Source: Micavibrio sp. | GTDB lineage: Bacteria > Pseudomonadota > Alphaproteobacteria > Micavibrionales > Micavibrionaceae | NCBI GenBank assembly: GCA_030824965.1 | Contig: JAPJQV010000003.1 | Span: 254,956 to 318,955 of the forward strand | DNA length: 64,000 nt | Direction of reading: 5' to 3' | Part shown: positions 51,195 to 59,515 of the stretch, in pieces | Position numbering within the stretch: position 1 is the stretch's first letter | How the letters are laid out: each line of letters opens with the position of its first letter | The notes under the pieces: model-generated | The model's input: only the letters and a program-made list of their open reading frames with translations | Database searches by the model: none | What the model was told of the DNA's origin: nothing | Made by a program: the position numbers and the translations under genes

Positions 51195-51881
51195 CTATAT
51201 CGCTTCCTTCAATCCCGAGTTTTGCAGTATTTCAATAGCTTCTGCAAGGTCGTCAATGACATGATTTGTCGTGGTTTTTTCCAGACGGTGGCGGGAAAAA
51301 CAGCCCCATGTCACCGAGATGCAGTTAAGCCCCAAGCGATGGGCGATATCTGGCTCTTCCAAAGAATCGCCGATAATATAACTCTGACCAAGATCGTATT
51401 CAGTGTCGGCCAGAATTTTCTCAAGGCGCTGGAGCTTGTTAGTTGTTGTATAGCCGAGAACGGAATTTTCCTGATTACCGGAAATAATTTTGAAATAATG
51501 CGTAATGTGACGCTCCGCGATCTGGCCGCGCAAATCGATATCGTTCTGGTTCGATAATACCATGAGATCGAAATCCTCACTCGCAAGAAATTCCAGCAAT
51601 TGGATGGTGTTTTCCTTGAGTGGGCAGGATTTAGCAAGCGGACGATATGTATTAAAGAAGACGTCTGTTGCTTCCTGAAACCGTGCAAGATAGTCGTCTA
51701 CATGAACGCCGTTGCGCGTATAGACATGCACCAGAGGAAAATCCATCGTGTCGCGGTACTGGTTATGGCTGACCGGTTCTTGCCCGAATAGTTTCAGCGT
51801 TTCGTTAAACCCGGCGTGATTGGCCGCGGTGTCGAATAGCAGCGTGCCGTTCCAGTCAAAAATGAAGAGTTTCTTTCTCAT
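51195..51881 (-). CDS. HAD family hydrolase
   Basis: A 228-residue phosphatase-like protein. Motif I FIFDWNGTLLFD has the DxxGT core with Trp replacing the second Asp position pattern (DWNGT), motif II is in LMVLSNQNDIDL and motif III/IV in YIIGDSLEEPDIAHRLG. The DWNGT form is seen in phosphoglycolate phosphatase-like members; the first Asp nucleophile is intact. Substrate unknown. It sits between rplT and pheS. Confidence 0.85.
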   Translation of the reverse strand: MRKKLFIFDWNGTLLFDTAANHAGFNETLKLFGQEPVSHNQYRDTMDFPLVHVYTRNGVHVDDYLARFQEATDVFFNTYRPLAKSCPLKENTIQLLEFLASEDFDLMVLSNQNDIDLRGQIAERHITHYFKIISGNQENSVLGYTTTNKLQRLEKILADTEYDLGQSYIIGDSLEEPDIAHRLGLNCISVTWGCFSRHRLEKTTTNHVIDDLAEAIEILQNSGLKEAI

Positions 51882-51895
51882 GTGGCCTTTATAAC

Positions 51896-51924
51896 AAAAA
51901 AGCAGCCTGTTGGCTGCTTTTTCT
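51896..51924. terminator. terminator after rplT
   Basis: AAGCAGCC and GGCTGCTT pair around TGTT, with six A on the left (U run for the minus strand). It separates the ribosomal pair rpmI-rplT from the HAD-pheS genes, perhaps only partly. Confidence 0.88.
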
Positions 51925-51950
51925 AAATTGCTTTATTTCAAACAAAAATT

Positions 51951-52328
51951 TTAAGCAGCTTTTTTTGCCTTATCGAGCGCGGCTTTCGCCAGTTCGAATA
52001 CAGCTTTGAAGCCTGCCGCGTCATTCACGGCCATATCGGCCAGAATTTTACGGTCCAGCTCGATACCGGCTTTATGAACGCCGCCCATAAATTGAGCGTA
52101 GGTTAAACCAAGTTCGCGGGAAGCAGCGTTGATACGCTGAATCCATAAGCCACGGAAATCACGTTTTTTGTTGCGACGGTCGCGGTAAGCATATTGCAAA
52201 GCTTTTTCGACGCGTTGCAAGGCCGGGCGGAAACAGTTACCGGAGCGGCCGCGATAGCCCTTAGCCAGTTTCAGGATTTTGGTATGACGGGCGTGAGCGC
52301 GTGGTGTACCTTTTTTAGCGCGAGACAT
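51951..52328 (-). CDS. rplT: 50S ribosomal protein L20
   Basis: A 125-residue L20 of normal kind: MSRAKKGTPRAHARHTKILK, AKGYRGRSGNCFRPALQRVE, RDRRNKKRDFRGLWIQRINA. It binds 23S rRNA early in assembly and can repress its own operon. It follows rpmI by 4 bases. Confidence 0.97.
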   Translation of the reverse strand: MSRAKKGTPRAHARHTKILKLAKGYRGRSGNCFRPALQRVEKALQYAYRDRRNKKRDFRGLWIQRINAASRELGLTYAQFMGGVHKAGIELDRKILADMAVNDAAGFKAVFELAKAALDKAKKAA

Positions 52329-52332
52329 CTAA

Positions 52333-52716
52333 TTATTCTCCCTTCGCTTTAGTTGTTGTTTTCTTAGCAGCAGGCGCTTTCTTCGGAGCAGCGGCTTTAG
52401 GAGCGGCTGCGGCTTTAGCTTTAGACTTTTGGGCTGCCGGTTTCTTGTTCGCGTTTGCTGCCTTTTTAGCGGCGGATTCAGCAGGAGAAGGTGACTTCTT
52501 TGCTTTTTTCAGGCCGCGCTCGTATGGCAGGAAATTGTCCAAAATGATTTTTGCATCGGATTCGTTCAGGATTTCCATCCCGCGGGCTTTGCGCTTCATT
52601 TTTGTAGGCTTGTTCATCATCATGTGGCGGGAAAATGACTGCTTGAACTTCACGCGGCCAGTACCTGTCACCTGAAAGCGCTTTTTGGCAGCGCCTTTGG
52701 TCTTCATCTTCGGCAT
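52333..52716 (-). CDS. rpmI: 50S ribosomal protein L35 with long Ala/Lys/Pro tail
   Basis: The first 67 residues (MPKMKTKGAAKKRFQVTGTG, RHMMMNKPTKMKRKARGM, LPYERGL) are an ordinary L35. A 60-residue C-terminal extension follows, rich in Ala, Lys and Pro, resembling histone H1-like tails; L35 usually ends near 65. The extension is in frame with no stop between, and rplT follows normally, so it is not an assembly artefact on its face. infC, the usual upstream gene, is missing. Confidence 0.94.
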   Translation of the reverse strand: MPKMKTKGAAKKRFQVTGTGRVKFKQSFSRHMMMNKPTKMKRKARGMEILNESDAKIILDNFLPYERGLKKAKKSPSPAESAAKKAANANKKPAAQKSKAKAAAAPKAAAPKKAPAAKKTTTKAKGE

Positions 52717-52744
52717 TTCTATCTCCTAAGTATTTGATATTAAA

Positions 52745-52788
52745 TAAAACCCGTCGAGGCATGCCAAAGTTTCCTATAGCCAGACGGG
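52745..52788 (-). terminator. hairpin with U run between the PRTase gene and rpmI
   Basis: On the minus strand CCCGTC pairs with GACGGG over a long, internally structured loop, followed by UUUUAUUU. It may terminate the polA-PRTase transcript or act as an rpmI leader attenuator. Confidence 0.5.
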
Positions 52789-52833
52789 CAGTTGAAGCGG
52801 TTATACACAGTCAAAAGGACGAAAAGCAAGCGT

Positions 52834-53328
52834 TTATTGCTTCAAATTACCTTTAAGATGCTGGCCGATCTTCTCGAAAATATGGGCCGGAAAGTTCAAA
52901 TCGTCCCATGGCAGATAGATCCAGCTGTCTTGCGGCACGTCGGTGACATATATATCGACCACTTCCGCCCCTTGGGGTTTTGCATAGAGGCAGGCATAGG
53001 TGGCTTTAGGAAGGATTTTGCGGATGGCGCGGAAAGTATTGCCGCTATCGGACAGCTCATCAATGACAAGCCAGTCTTCGCCGTCTCCGGCCAGTTGCGG
53101 ATGAGAAGAGATTTTCGTCTCTGACTGTTCTTTATGGTCATAGCTGGTGACGCTGACCGTTTCAATCAGGCGAATATCCAGCTCATACGCGACCTGAGAA
53201 GCCGGAATCAGCCCGCCCCGCGCAACCGCGACAATGCCTTTATAAGGAGCTTTGTCTTTAAGTTTAACCGCCAAGGCTTTTGCTGTGATATGGATGTCTT
53301 CCCAGCTGACAGGATAATCGTTGCTCAT
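52834..53328 (-). CDS. xanthine(-guanine) phosphoribosyltransferase
   Basis: A 164-residue type I PRTase of the Gpt kind: AVARGGLIPASQVAYELDIR and the PRPP loop VIDELSDSGNTFRAI (family consensus DDLVDTG, here DELSDSG). YLPWDDLNFP at the C-terminus resembles the Gpt purine-specificity region. It salvages xanthine or guanine to the nucleotide. It starts 9 bases after the polA stop. Confidence 0.88.
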   Translation of the reverse strand: MSNDYPVSWEDIHITAKALAVKLKDKAPYKGIVAVARGGLIPASQVAYELDIRLIETVSVTSYDHKEQSETKISSHPQLAGDGEDWLVIDELSDSGNTFRAIRKILPKATYACLYAKPQGAEVVDIYVTDVPQDSWIYLPWDDLNFPAHIFEKIGQHLKGNLKQ

Positions 53329-53337
53329 ATTTATCTC

Positions 53338-56148
53338 CTAATGCGCATCGGCCCAGTTTTTAGCGATGCCGGTTTCGACAACAAGGGGGACCGAGAAATT
53401 GGCGACCGCTTCCATTTCTCGTTTGATGATCGGCGCGACGTCGCTGGCTTTATCTTCCGGTATTTCGAAAACCAATTCGTCATGGACCTGCAATAACATC
53501 TTGGCGTCGAGCCCGCCTCCGCGGATCAGGCGGTCGAGGCGGACCATAGCGAGCTTGATCAGATCTGCCGCCGTGCCTTGAACAGGGGCGTTGATCGCCT
53601 GACGCTCGGCACCGGAGCGCCGCGCCGGGTTTTTGTCCTGAATGCCCGGAATATAACATTTGCGGCCCAACAGCGTTTTCACATAGCCGTTTTCACGGGC
53701 GAAAGCTTTAGTCTCTTCCATGAAATTAGCGAGTTCCGGAAAGCGGGCGAAATATTGTTTGATATACTGGCTTGCTTCAGAGTTCGAAATGCCGAGCTGG
53801 TTCGCAAGGCCAAAGCCGGAAATGCCGTAGATGATGCCGAAATTGATCGCTTTGGCTTTGCGGCGGATATCCGATGTCATCTGATCAAGCGGCACGTCGA
53901 AAACCTGAGAGGCGGTCGCCGTATGAATATCGATATTATCGCGAAACGCCTGCTGCAAGGCTTTGATCCCCGCCATTTCGGCAACAAGGCGCAATTCGAT
54001 CTGCGAATAATCGGCAGAAAGGAGAAGCTTACCTTGTTCCGCAACGAAAGCGGTGCGGATCATTTTTCCTTCTTCGGTGCGAATCGGGATATTTTGCAAA
54101 TTCGGATCGGAGGAAGACAAGCGCCCTGTCGAAGTGAGCGCCATGGCATAAGAGGTGTGAACACGGGAAGTCTTGGGCTGAGCCGCTAATTGCAAGGCTT
54201 CGGTATACGTCGATTTCAACTTGGATAGTTGCCGCCACATTAAAATCTTTTTGACGAAATCGTGACCTTGCGCCGCAAGATTTTCCAGTACATCGACCGC
54301 CGTCGACCATTCACCGGTCTTTGTCTTGCCGCCCCCCGGTAATCCCATGCTATCAAATAAAACCGCGCCCAATTGTTTCGGCGAGCCGATATTGAATTCA
54401 TGGCCGCTATCTTTGTAAATTTCGCTTTCCAGTTCGACGATTTTCTGGCCGAATTGATGGCTCAGAGATTTCAAAACATTCAGATCGACTTTGATACCGT
54501 CGAGTTCCATTTGAGCGATCACAGGACAAAGCGGGCGCTCGATATCTTCATAGATCGTTGCAACGCGGTTTTGCGCTATCAGCAATCTAAAATGATTGTA
54601 AAGACGTAAGGTATAATCGGCGTCTTCCGCCGCGTAATTCGCCGCCTTTAAAAGATCGACCATATCGAAAGTGATACGATTTTTGCCCGTGCCGGTCACT
54701 TCGTCATAGGTGGTCATTTTATGATCGAAGAAAAGCTGGGTCAGCTCATCCAGGCCGTGGCCGTGCTGGGTGCCGTCGCAGACATAGGACATCAAAATCG
54801 TATCGTCGCAAGGATAGACGTCGATGCCTTCTTTTTTAAGCATCTGCCAATCATATTTCATATTATGCGCGACTTTTAGAACAGACAGGTCTTCCAGCAC
54901 CGGCTTCAGCGCTGCGATCACTTTTTGTTTGTTAAGCTGATCGGGGCCGGAATTATCAGATAATAAATCGCCACCCTTGCAATGCCCGACCGGAATATAG
55001 CAAGCCTGCCCGGGTGCATAAGCCAGCGAAATACCGCAGAGTCCTGCTTTGGCGGGCGTTAAATCCGTTGTTTCCGTATCGAAAGCAAGAATGCCGGTTT
55101 CATAAGCGCTATCGATAAAGAACTGCAAGCGTTCTTCGGTGGTGACCAGCTCGTAATTCTTTTCGACATCGATCTGGACGGCAGGTTTTGACGGTACGAT
55201 TGCCGGAGCGGCATAATCTCGTTTTAAAGGCTTGGCGATTTCCGCAGTGTCGATACCGGCTCTGGCGGAAATGCGGGAGACGAGTGTTTTGAAACCCTGA
55301 TATTGCAGGAAGGAAATGAGCCGCTCCGAAAACGGATGTTCCGGTTTTAAATCATCGAGCGGGATCGGCACGGGTACGTTATCATCCAGCATGACAAGTT
55401 TTTTAGAGATGCGTGCGTTCTCTATATTATTCCCCAAAGTCTCGCGGCGTTTAGGCTGTTTGATCTGGGAAATATTGGCGATCAATCCTTCCAGATCGCC
55501 ATAAAGATTGATGAGTTCCGCCGCGGTCTTGATACCGATACCCGGCACGCCCGGCACGTTGTCGATAGAATCCCCGGCGAGCGCCTGAATATCGGTGACT
55601 TTATCCGGCTTCACGCCGAATTTTTCAAAGACTTGTTCTTCGCCGATATAGGTTTGCTTGATCGGGTCCAACATGCGGACCTGACCGTCATAGATCAGTT
55701 GCATCAAATCCTTATCGGAAGACACGATCACGCAATTGATATTTTTCTCGCGTGCGCATTTTGCGTAAGTGGCGATCAGGTCGTCGGCTTCATAGCCATC
55801 AAGTTCAAGGCAGGGCAGGCCGAAGGCTTGCGTGGCTTCGCGGATTAGCGGAAATTGCGGAATTAAATCTTCCGGCGTTTCCGACCGGTTGGCTTTATAT
55901 TGCGGATAAATTTCATTGCGGAAATTATGGCGCGTGGCATCGAAGATCACCGCGACGCGGGCATCGGGATGATCGCTCAAAAGCTTGAAGATCATATTGC
56001 AAAAACCCATCACCGCGCCGACAGGCGTTTTATCAGACGGGCGCGTGAGTGGCGGCAAGGCATGGAAAGCGCGGAATATAAATCCGGAACCATCGATCAG
56101 GAATAATTCCTGATCGTCGATATTTTCTACTTTTACTGACTGAGCCAT
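53338..56148 (-). CDS. polA: DNA polymerase I
   Basis: A 936-residue PolA with all three activities. The 5'-3' exonuclease/FEN domain is residues 1-290 (FLIDGSGFIFRAFHAL). The 3'-5' exonuclease keeps the DxE motif in LAFDTETTDLTPAKAG near residue 340. The polymerase domain has motif A LLSADYSQIELRLVAE, motif B RRKAKAINFGIIYG and motif C LLQVHDELVFEIP. It fills gaps and removes RNA primers. Proofreading residues are intact, unlike in many bacterial homologues. Confidence 0.97.
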   Translation of the reverse strand: MAQSVKVENIDDQELFLIDGSGFIFRAFHALPPLTRPSDKTPVGAVMGFCNMIFKLLSDHPDARVAVIFDATRHNFRNEIYPQYKANRSETPEDLIPQFPLIREATQAFGLPCLELDGYEADDLIATYAKCAREKNINCVIVSSDKDLMQLIYDGQVRMLDPIKQTYIGEEQVFEKFGVKPDKVTDIQALAGDSIDNVPGVPGIGIKTAAELINLYGDLEGLIANISQIKQPKRRETLGNNIENARISKKLVMLDDNVPVPIPLDDLKPEHPFSERLISFLQYQGFKTLVSRISARAGIDTAEIAKPLKRDYAAPAIVPSKPAVQIDVEKNYELVTTEERLQFFIDSAYETGILAFDTETTDLTPAKAGLCGISLAYAPGQACYIPVGHCKGGDLLSDNSGPDQLNKQKVIAALKPVLEDLSVLKVAHNMKYDWQMLKKEGIDVYPCDDTILMSYVCDGTQHGHGLDELTQLFFDHKMTTYDEVTGTGKNRITFDMVDLLKAANYAAEDADYTLRLYNHFRLLIAQNRVATIYEDIERPLCPVIAQMELDGIKVDLNVLKSLSHQFGQKIVELESEIYKDSGHEFNIGSPKQLGAVLFDSMGLPGGGKTKTGEWSTAVDVLENLAAQGHDFVKKILMWRQLSKLKSTYTEALQLAAQPKTSRVHTSYAMALTSTGRLSSSDPNLQNIPIRTEEGKMIRTAFVAEQGKLLLSADYSQIELRLVAEMAGIKALQQAFRDNIDIHTATASQVFDVPLDQMTSDIRRKAKAINFGIIYGISGFGLANQLGISNSEASQYIKQYFARFPELANFMEETKAFARENGYVKTLLGRKCYIPGIQDKNPARRSGAERQAINAPVQGTAADLIKLAMVRLDRLIRGGGLDAKMLLQVHDELVFEIPEDKASDVAPIIKREMEAVANFSVPLVVETGIAKNWADAH

Positions 56149-56154
56149 GCTCTC

Positions 56155-57630
56155 TTATTTAGAGCGTTTCGAAGCAATCGCAAACAGAGAAATTGCCGCG
56201 GCGTTTGATACGTTCAAGCTCGAAATCGGGCCACTGGTCGGCAGCTTGACCAGAAGATCGCAGTTTTCCTTGATTAAAGGGCGCAAGCCAGGACCTTCAG
56301 CCCCAAGCACGAGGACAGTTTTCTCATAGGAAGGAGCATCGGAAATGCTCGTGCCGCGCTCATCAAGGGCGAGACAGAAATATCCCGCTTCTTTCAAAGC
56401 TTCAATCGCGCGTGACAAATTGGTTTCGTAGATAAGAGGAATATGTTCGGCGGCACCGCTAGCTGTTTTTGTGATCAAGCCTGAAAGCTCGGGCGCATTG
56501 CGGCTCTGAACAATAACGGCATCCGCGCCGAACGCACAGGCCGAGCGTAAAATCGCGCCGATATTATGCGGATCGGTAACCTGATCGAGCAGAAGAACGG
56601 TCGACTTTTTCTTAACTTCCGCCTTGCGGATGATGTCATGCAGGAAAACCTCTTCCATCGGCTCGACATCAAGGCCGACGCCCTGATGAACGGCGTCACG
56701 GGGAAGCGCGCGGTGCAGGGCCTCTTTTTCGACGATGGTTACTTCAGGTAAGCGAATACCCTCTTCCAGTGCTTGATCGATGGCGTTTTGGATATCGGCC
56801 AAATCGGCTTCTGTTGCATAGATAGCTTTTATCGAGCGAGAAGGGTTGAGAAGGGCGGCCTGAACGGCATGGATACCGTAAACTTCGACAGAAATGCGCG
56901 GACCGGAATAACGTGGCGCGCGGTCATCTCTAGCTCCACTCGATCTTTGACTATTTCTTTGAGGACGGTCGCCACCGAACGATCTTTGTGGCCCGGATTT
57001 TGATGATCCGCCGAAATCGCGCTTCGGTCTGTCACCAAAGTCTCTTCTTGATTTATCAAAGCTTCCGCGATCTGGACGATCACCATAGCTGCGTTTTGGC
57101 TTATCGTCAAAAGATCGGGCAGGGCGGTCGCCGAAATCGCGTTTAGGCTTGTCCGAATAGCTTCTTTGCGGCCTGTCGGCATTATCCCGTTGTGGGCGAT
57201 CACCGTAGGTACGTTTCGGACCGGATCTTGATGAATCGTCGAAACTCCGCGCAGGTCTATCGCCGAAATCTCTTTTGGGACGATCAGAATAAGAACGCTG
57301 AGGGCGGTCGCCATCTTCTCTTTGCGGACGGTCGCCATAAGAACGTTTTGGCTTATCGTAGCCGCCACGATTATCATCGCGGTTGGGTCTGTCACCAAAG
57401 TCGCGCTTTGGCCCTGATCTTGATGAGACACCGAAATCGCGTTTCGGTTTATCGCCTGAGCGTTTTGGCTTATCGTCAGCACGGAAACCCTCTTTCCCGT
57501 CTCGGGTTGAGAAATTGCCGCTTTTATTTTTTCCGTCTGAGGGCGCGTTGCTGCGTTTACGGAAGCCGGATTCCAATCCTGATTTTGGTGGGGCATTTCT
57601 GCCATTTGGGCTGCGCGGACGGCGTTCCAT
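56155..57630 (-). CDS. rlmB: 23S rRNA 2'-O-methyltransferase (RlmB/TrmH family) with long repetitive N-terminus
   Basis: A 491-residue SpoU/TrmH-class enzyme. The last 245 residues are complete: substrate-binding VEVYGIHAVQAAL, motif 1 DQVTDPHNIGAILRSA, motif 2 LVLGAEGPGLRPLI and motif 3 ISSLNVSNAAAISL. RlmB methylates G2251 of 23S rRNA. The first 245 residues are a disordered tract of KPKRDFGDRP-like repeats, rich in Arg, Lys, Asp and Gly, encoded by degenerate repeats at about 56950-57560. An N-terminal extension is common in alphaproteobacteria, but this is large. Confidence 0.9.
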   Translation of the reverse strand: MERRPRSPNGRNAPPKSGLESGFRKRSNAPSDGKNKSGNFSTRDGKEGFRADDKPKRSGDKPKRDFGVSSRSGPKRDFGDRPNRDDNRGGYDKPKRSYGDRPQREDGDRPQRSYSDRPKRDFGDRPARSFDDSSRSGPKRTYGDRPQRDNADRPQRSYSDKPKRDFGDRPARSFDDKPKRSYGDRPDRGSFDKSRRDFGDRPKRDFGGSSKSGPQRSFGGDRPQRNSQRSSGARDDRAPRYSGPRISVEVYGIHAVQAALLNPSRSIKAIYATEADLADIQNAIDQALEEGIRLPEVTIVEKEALHRALPRDAVHQGVGLDVEPMEEVFLHDIIRKAEVKKKSTVLLLDQVTDPHNIGAILRSACAFGADAVIVQSRNAPELSGLITKTASGAAEHIPLIYETNLSRAIEALKEAGYFCLALDERGTSISDAPSYEKTVLVLGAEGPGLRPLIKENCDLLVKLPTSGPISSLNVSNAAAISLFAIASKRSK

Positions 57631-57725
57631 AAAATTCTCGTTTCTTTTTTTCTGTTTTAATATCTATTTCTGCTTGACTTCATAAGCCAATTCCCTTTTC
57701 TTCTCAATTCTTAAATTGCATCCGT

Positions 57726-57811
57726 GGAAGGGTGGCCGAGTGGTTAATGGCAGCAGACTGTAAATCTGCCCTCGTGAGAGTACACAGGTTCAAATCCTGT
57801 CCCTTCCACCA
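57726..57811 (+). tRNA. tRNA-Tyr (GTA)
   Basis: 86 bases with a class II long variable arm. Acceptor stem GGAAGGG/CCCTTCC, anticodon loop CTGTAAA giving GTA, T arm GGTTCAAATCC and encoded CCA. It stands divergent from rlmB. Confidence 0.97.
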
Positions 57812-57823
57812 TTTTTTACAAAC

Positions 57824-58237
57824 ATGTCCCTTCACCTCATCAAACTTTCAGTCGGCTCCGAAAGTCTCGACGATCTTGTGCGCTGGCAAAGGCAGCGTAT
57901 AGAGCAAGGACAAAAGCTAATTCATCCGACGCGACAATGGCCTAAACGTGCCGATGAAGTTCTGGATGGCGGATCGATTTACTGGGTCGTCAAAGGCTAT
58001 ATCGTTGGACGGCAGAAAATGCTCGAGTTTAAAGAAGTTACCAAGAACGGCATTCCGCATTGCGGACTTGTTTACGATGGCAAGATGATTCCAGTACGCA
58101 TGACGCCTCGCAAGGCCTTTCAGGGCTGGCGGTATTTGGAGGCCAAAGACGCGCCGCCGGATCGCAAACAAGGCGATAATATAGACGAAATGCCGGAAAA
58201 AATGAGAAAAGAACTGGCGGATTTAGGGCTTTTATAA
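57824..58237 (+). CDS. DUF1489 family protein
   Basis: A 137-residue protein with the alphaproteobacterial DUF1489 pattern (LHLIKLSVGSESLDDLVRWQ, GGSIYWVVKGYIVGRQKML, VRMTPRKAFQGWRYL). Function unknown; likely cytoplasmic and conserved across the class. Its stop overlaps the tag start by one base. Confidence 0.92.
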   Translation: MSLHLIKLSVGSESLDDLVRWQRQRIEQGQKLIHPTRQWPKRADEVLDGGSIYWVVKGYIVGRQKMLEFKEVTKNGIPHCGLVYDGKMIPVRMTPRKAFQGWRYLEAKDAPPDRKQGDNIDEMPEKMRKELADLGLL

Positions 58238-58770
58238 TGGCAAAAGAAAAAACGAGATGCAGTTGGGCGGCCGATAGTTTTCCTGAAATGATCGACTATC
58301 ATGACAAGGAATGGGGTGTGCCGGTTCATGACGATCAGCATTTATTCGAGATGCTAATCCTTGAAGGGGCCCAGGCCGGATTAAGCTGGGCGACGATTTT
58401 GAAGCGCCGCGAAAGATATCGTAAAGCCTTTAAAAATTTCGATGTCAAAAAAGTTGCGAAAATGACGGATGAGCAGCTTGAAAAATTGATGCAGGATGAA
58501 GGCATTATTAGAAATCGCCTGAAGATTTTCGGTGCCCGCAAGAACGCACTGGCTTTTATCGCGATCCAAAAAGAATTCGGTTCATTCGATACCTATCTGT
58601 GGTCCTTCGTTAAAGGAAAGCAGATTAGAAATGACTTTAAAACCTATCCGACAAAATCTGAGGAATCCGATGCTCTATCAAAGGATTTGAAAAAGCGCGA
58701 TATGACGTTTGTCGGGACCACGATTATATATGCATATATGCAGGCTGTGGGCATGGTGAACGATCATTAG
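58237..58770 (+). CDS. tag: DNA-3-methyladenine glycosylase I, cut short by an amber codon
   Basis: A 177-residue Tag. RCSWAADS supplies the first zinc Cys, YHDKEWGVPVHD the His, and ILEGAQAGLSWATILKRR the substrate pocket. The protein stops at GMVNDH-TAG. Reading through, the frame gives I-S-C-F-R-R and then TAA at 58789-58791, placing Cys exactly 4 residues after the His, where E. coli Tag has its last zinc ligand. So a single base change (for example TTG to TAG) seems to have removed the final Cys. It repairs alkylated DNA; activity is in doubt unless TAG is read through. Confidence 0.88.
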   Translation: MAKEKTRCSWAADSFPEMIDYHDKEWGVPVHDDQHLFEMLILEGAQAGLSWATILKRRERYRKAFKNFDVKKVAKMTDEQLEKLMQDEGIIRNRLKIFGARKNALAFIAIQKEFGSFDTYLWSFVKGKQIRNDFKTYPTKSEESDALSKDLKKRDMTFVGTTIIYAYMQAVGMVNDH

Positions 58771-58838
58771 ATTAGTTGTTTCAGACGTTAAACAAGCATT
58801 TTCCTTGATTCTGGAAAATAAAACTGGTATTTATCTGT

Positions 58839-59480
58839 ATGCACCAACATCCGATAATTCATCCCGCCGGCCTTCCTGATAATTTCTCCCTGCGGGATGC
58901 TTTCATGTCCAAAGCTGTGGCGCATCTTGTAGTCGATATACAGGATATATATTGTAATCCAGCGCATCCTTATGCTGTCGATAGCGGAAACGACGTATCC
59001 CGTCACGAACAATTATCAATAAAAATGAATGCTTTTATAAGCAGTTCGCGGGAAGTTATACTGCCGACCTGGGTTATTCATGGCATCAAGTATATAGGTA
59101 AATCCAAGCGATATGGGCTGATGTTCGGCGAAGAAGGTCGAGACGCGCCCCGAGATTTCGCTCTGAACCATCTTTATAACCAGGAAGTCAAGGAATCAGA
59201 GGATGTGCTCTGGAAGGCCAATCGAGATGCGTTCAATGGAACGGATTTGTCGGCAAGATTGCATGCCAAAGGCACAAAGGCAGTCATTGTTAGCGGGCTT
59301 GAGCTTAACGCCTGTGTCAAAGCAACGGCGCTATCCGCGGCGAAAGAATTTCCTGTTTATATTCTGAAGGATCTTGTGGCCAATGCGATGGATGGCGATG
59401 ATGTGCTTCAAGACAGCATTAAAGCTTTGAAGCCACATTGCGGCAGCCTGACTTCCTCCCAGCTTATGGCATTTGGTTAA
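58839..59480 (+). CDS. isochorismatase-like cysteine hydrolase
   Basis: A 213-residue protein of the isochorismatase/nicotinamidase fold. Catalytic Asp is in HLVVDIQDIYCN, Lys in WVIHGIKYIGKSK and nucleophile Cys in SGLELNACVKATALSA. All three are in family positions, so hydrolase activity is likely; nicotinamide or a related amide is a guess. The start could be the ATG at 58839 or the internal one at 58905 (MSKAVAHLVVDIQ). Confidence 0.82.
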   Translation: MHQHPIIHPAGLPDNFSLRDAFMSKAVAHLVVDIQDIYCNPAHPYAVDSGNDVSRHEQLSIKMNAFISSSREVILPTWVIHGIKYIGKSKRYGLMFGEEGRDAPRDFALNHLYNQEVKESEDVLWKANRDAFNGTDLSARLHAKGTKAVIVSGLELNACVKATALSAAKEFPVYILKDLVANAMDGDDVLQDSIKALKPHCGSLTSSQLMAFG

Positions 59481-59515
59481 GTCCGATATTATTCAGATAA
59501 TAATTTTTACCTTAC

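Noticed and set aside
58938..58962. NrdR-like 9/10 match in the isochorismatase-like gene
   Set aside because: Single site inside coding sequence, no partner at three helical turns.
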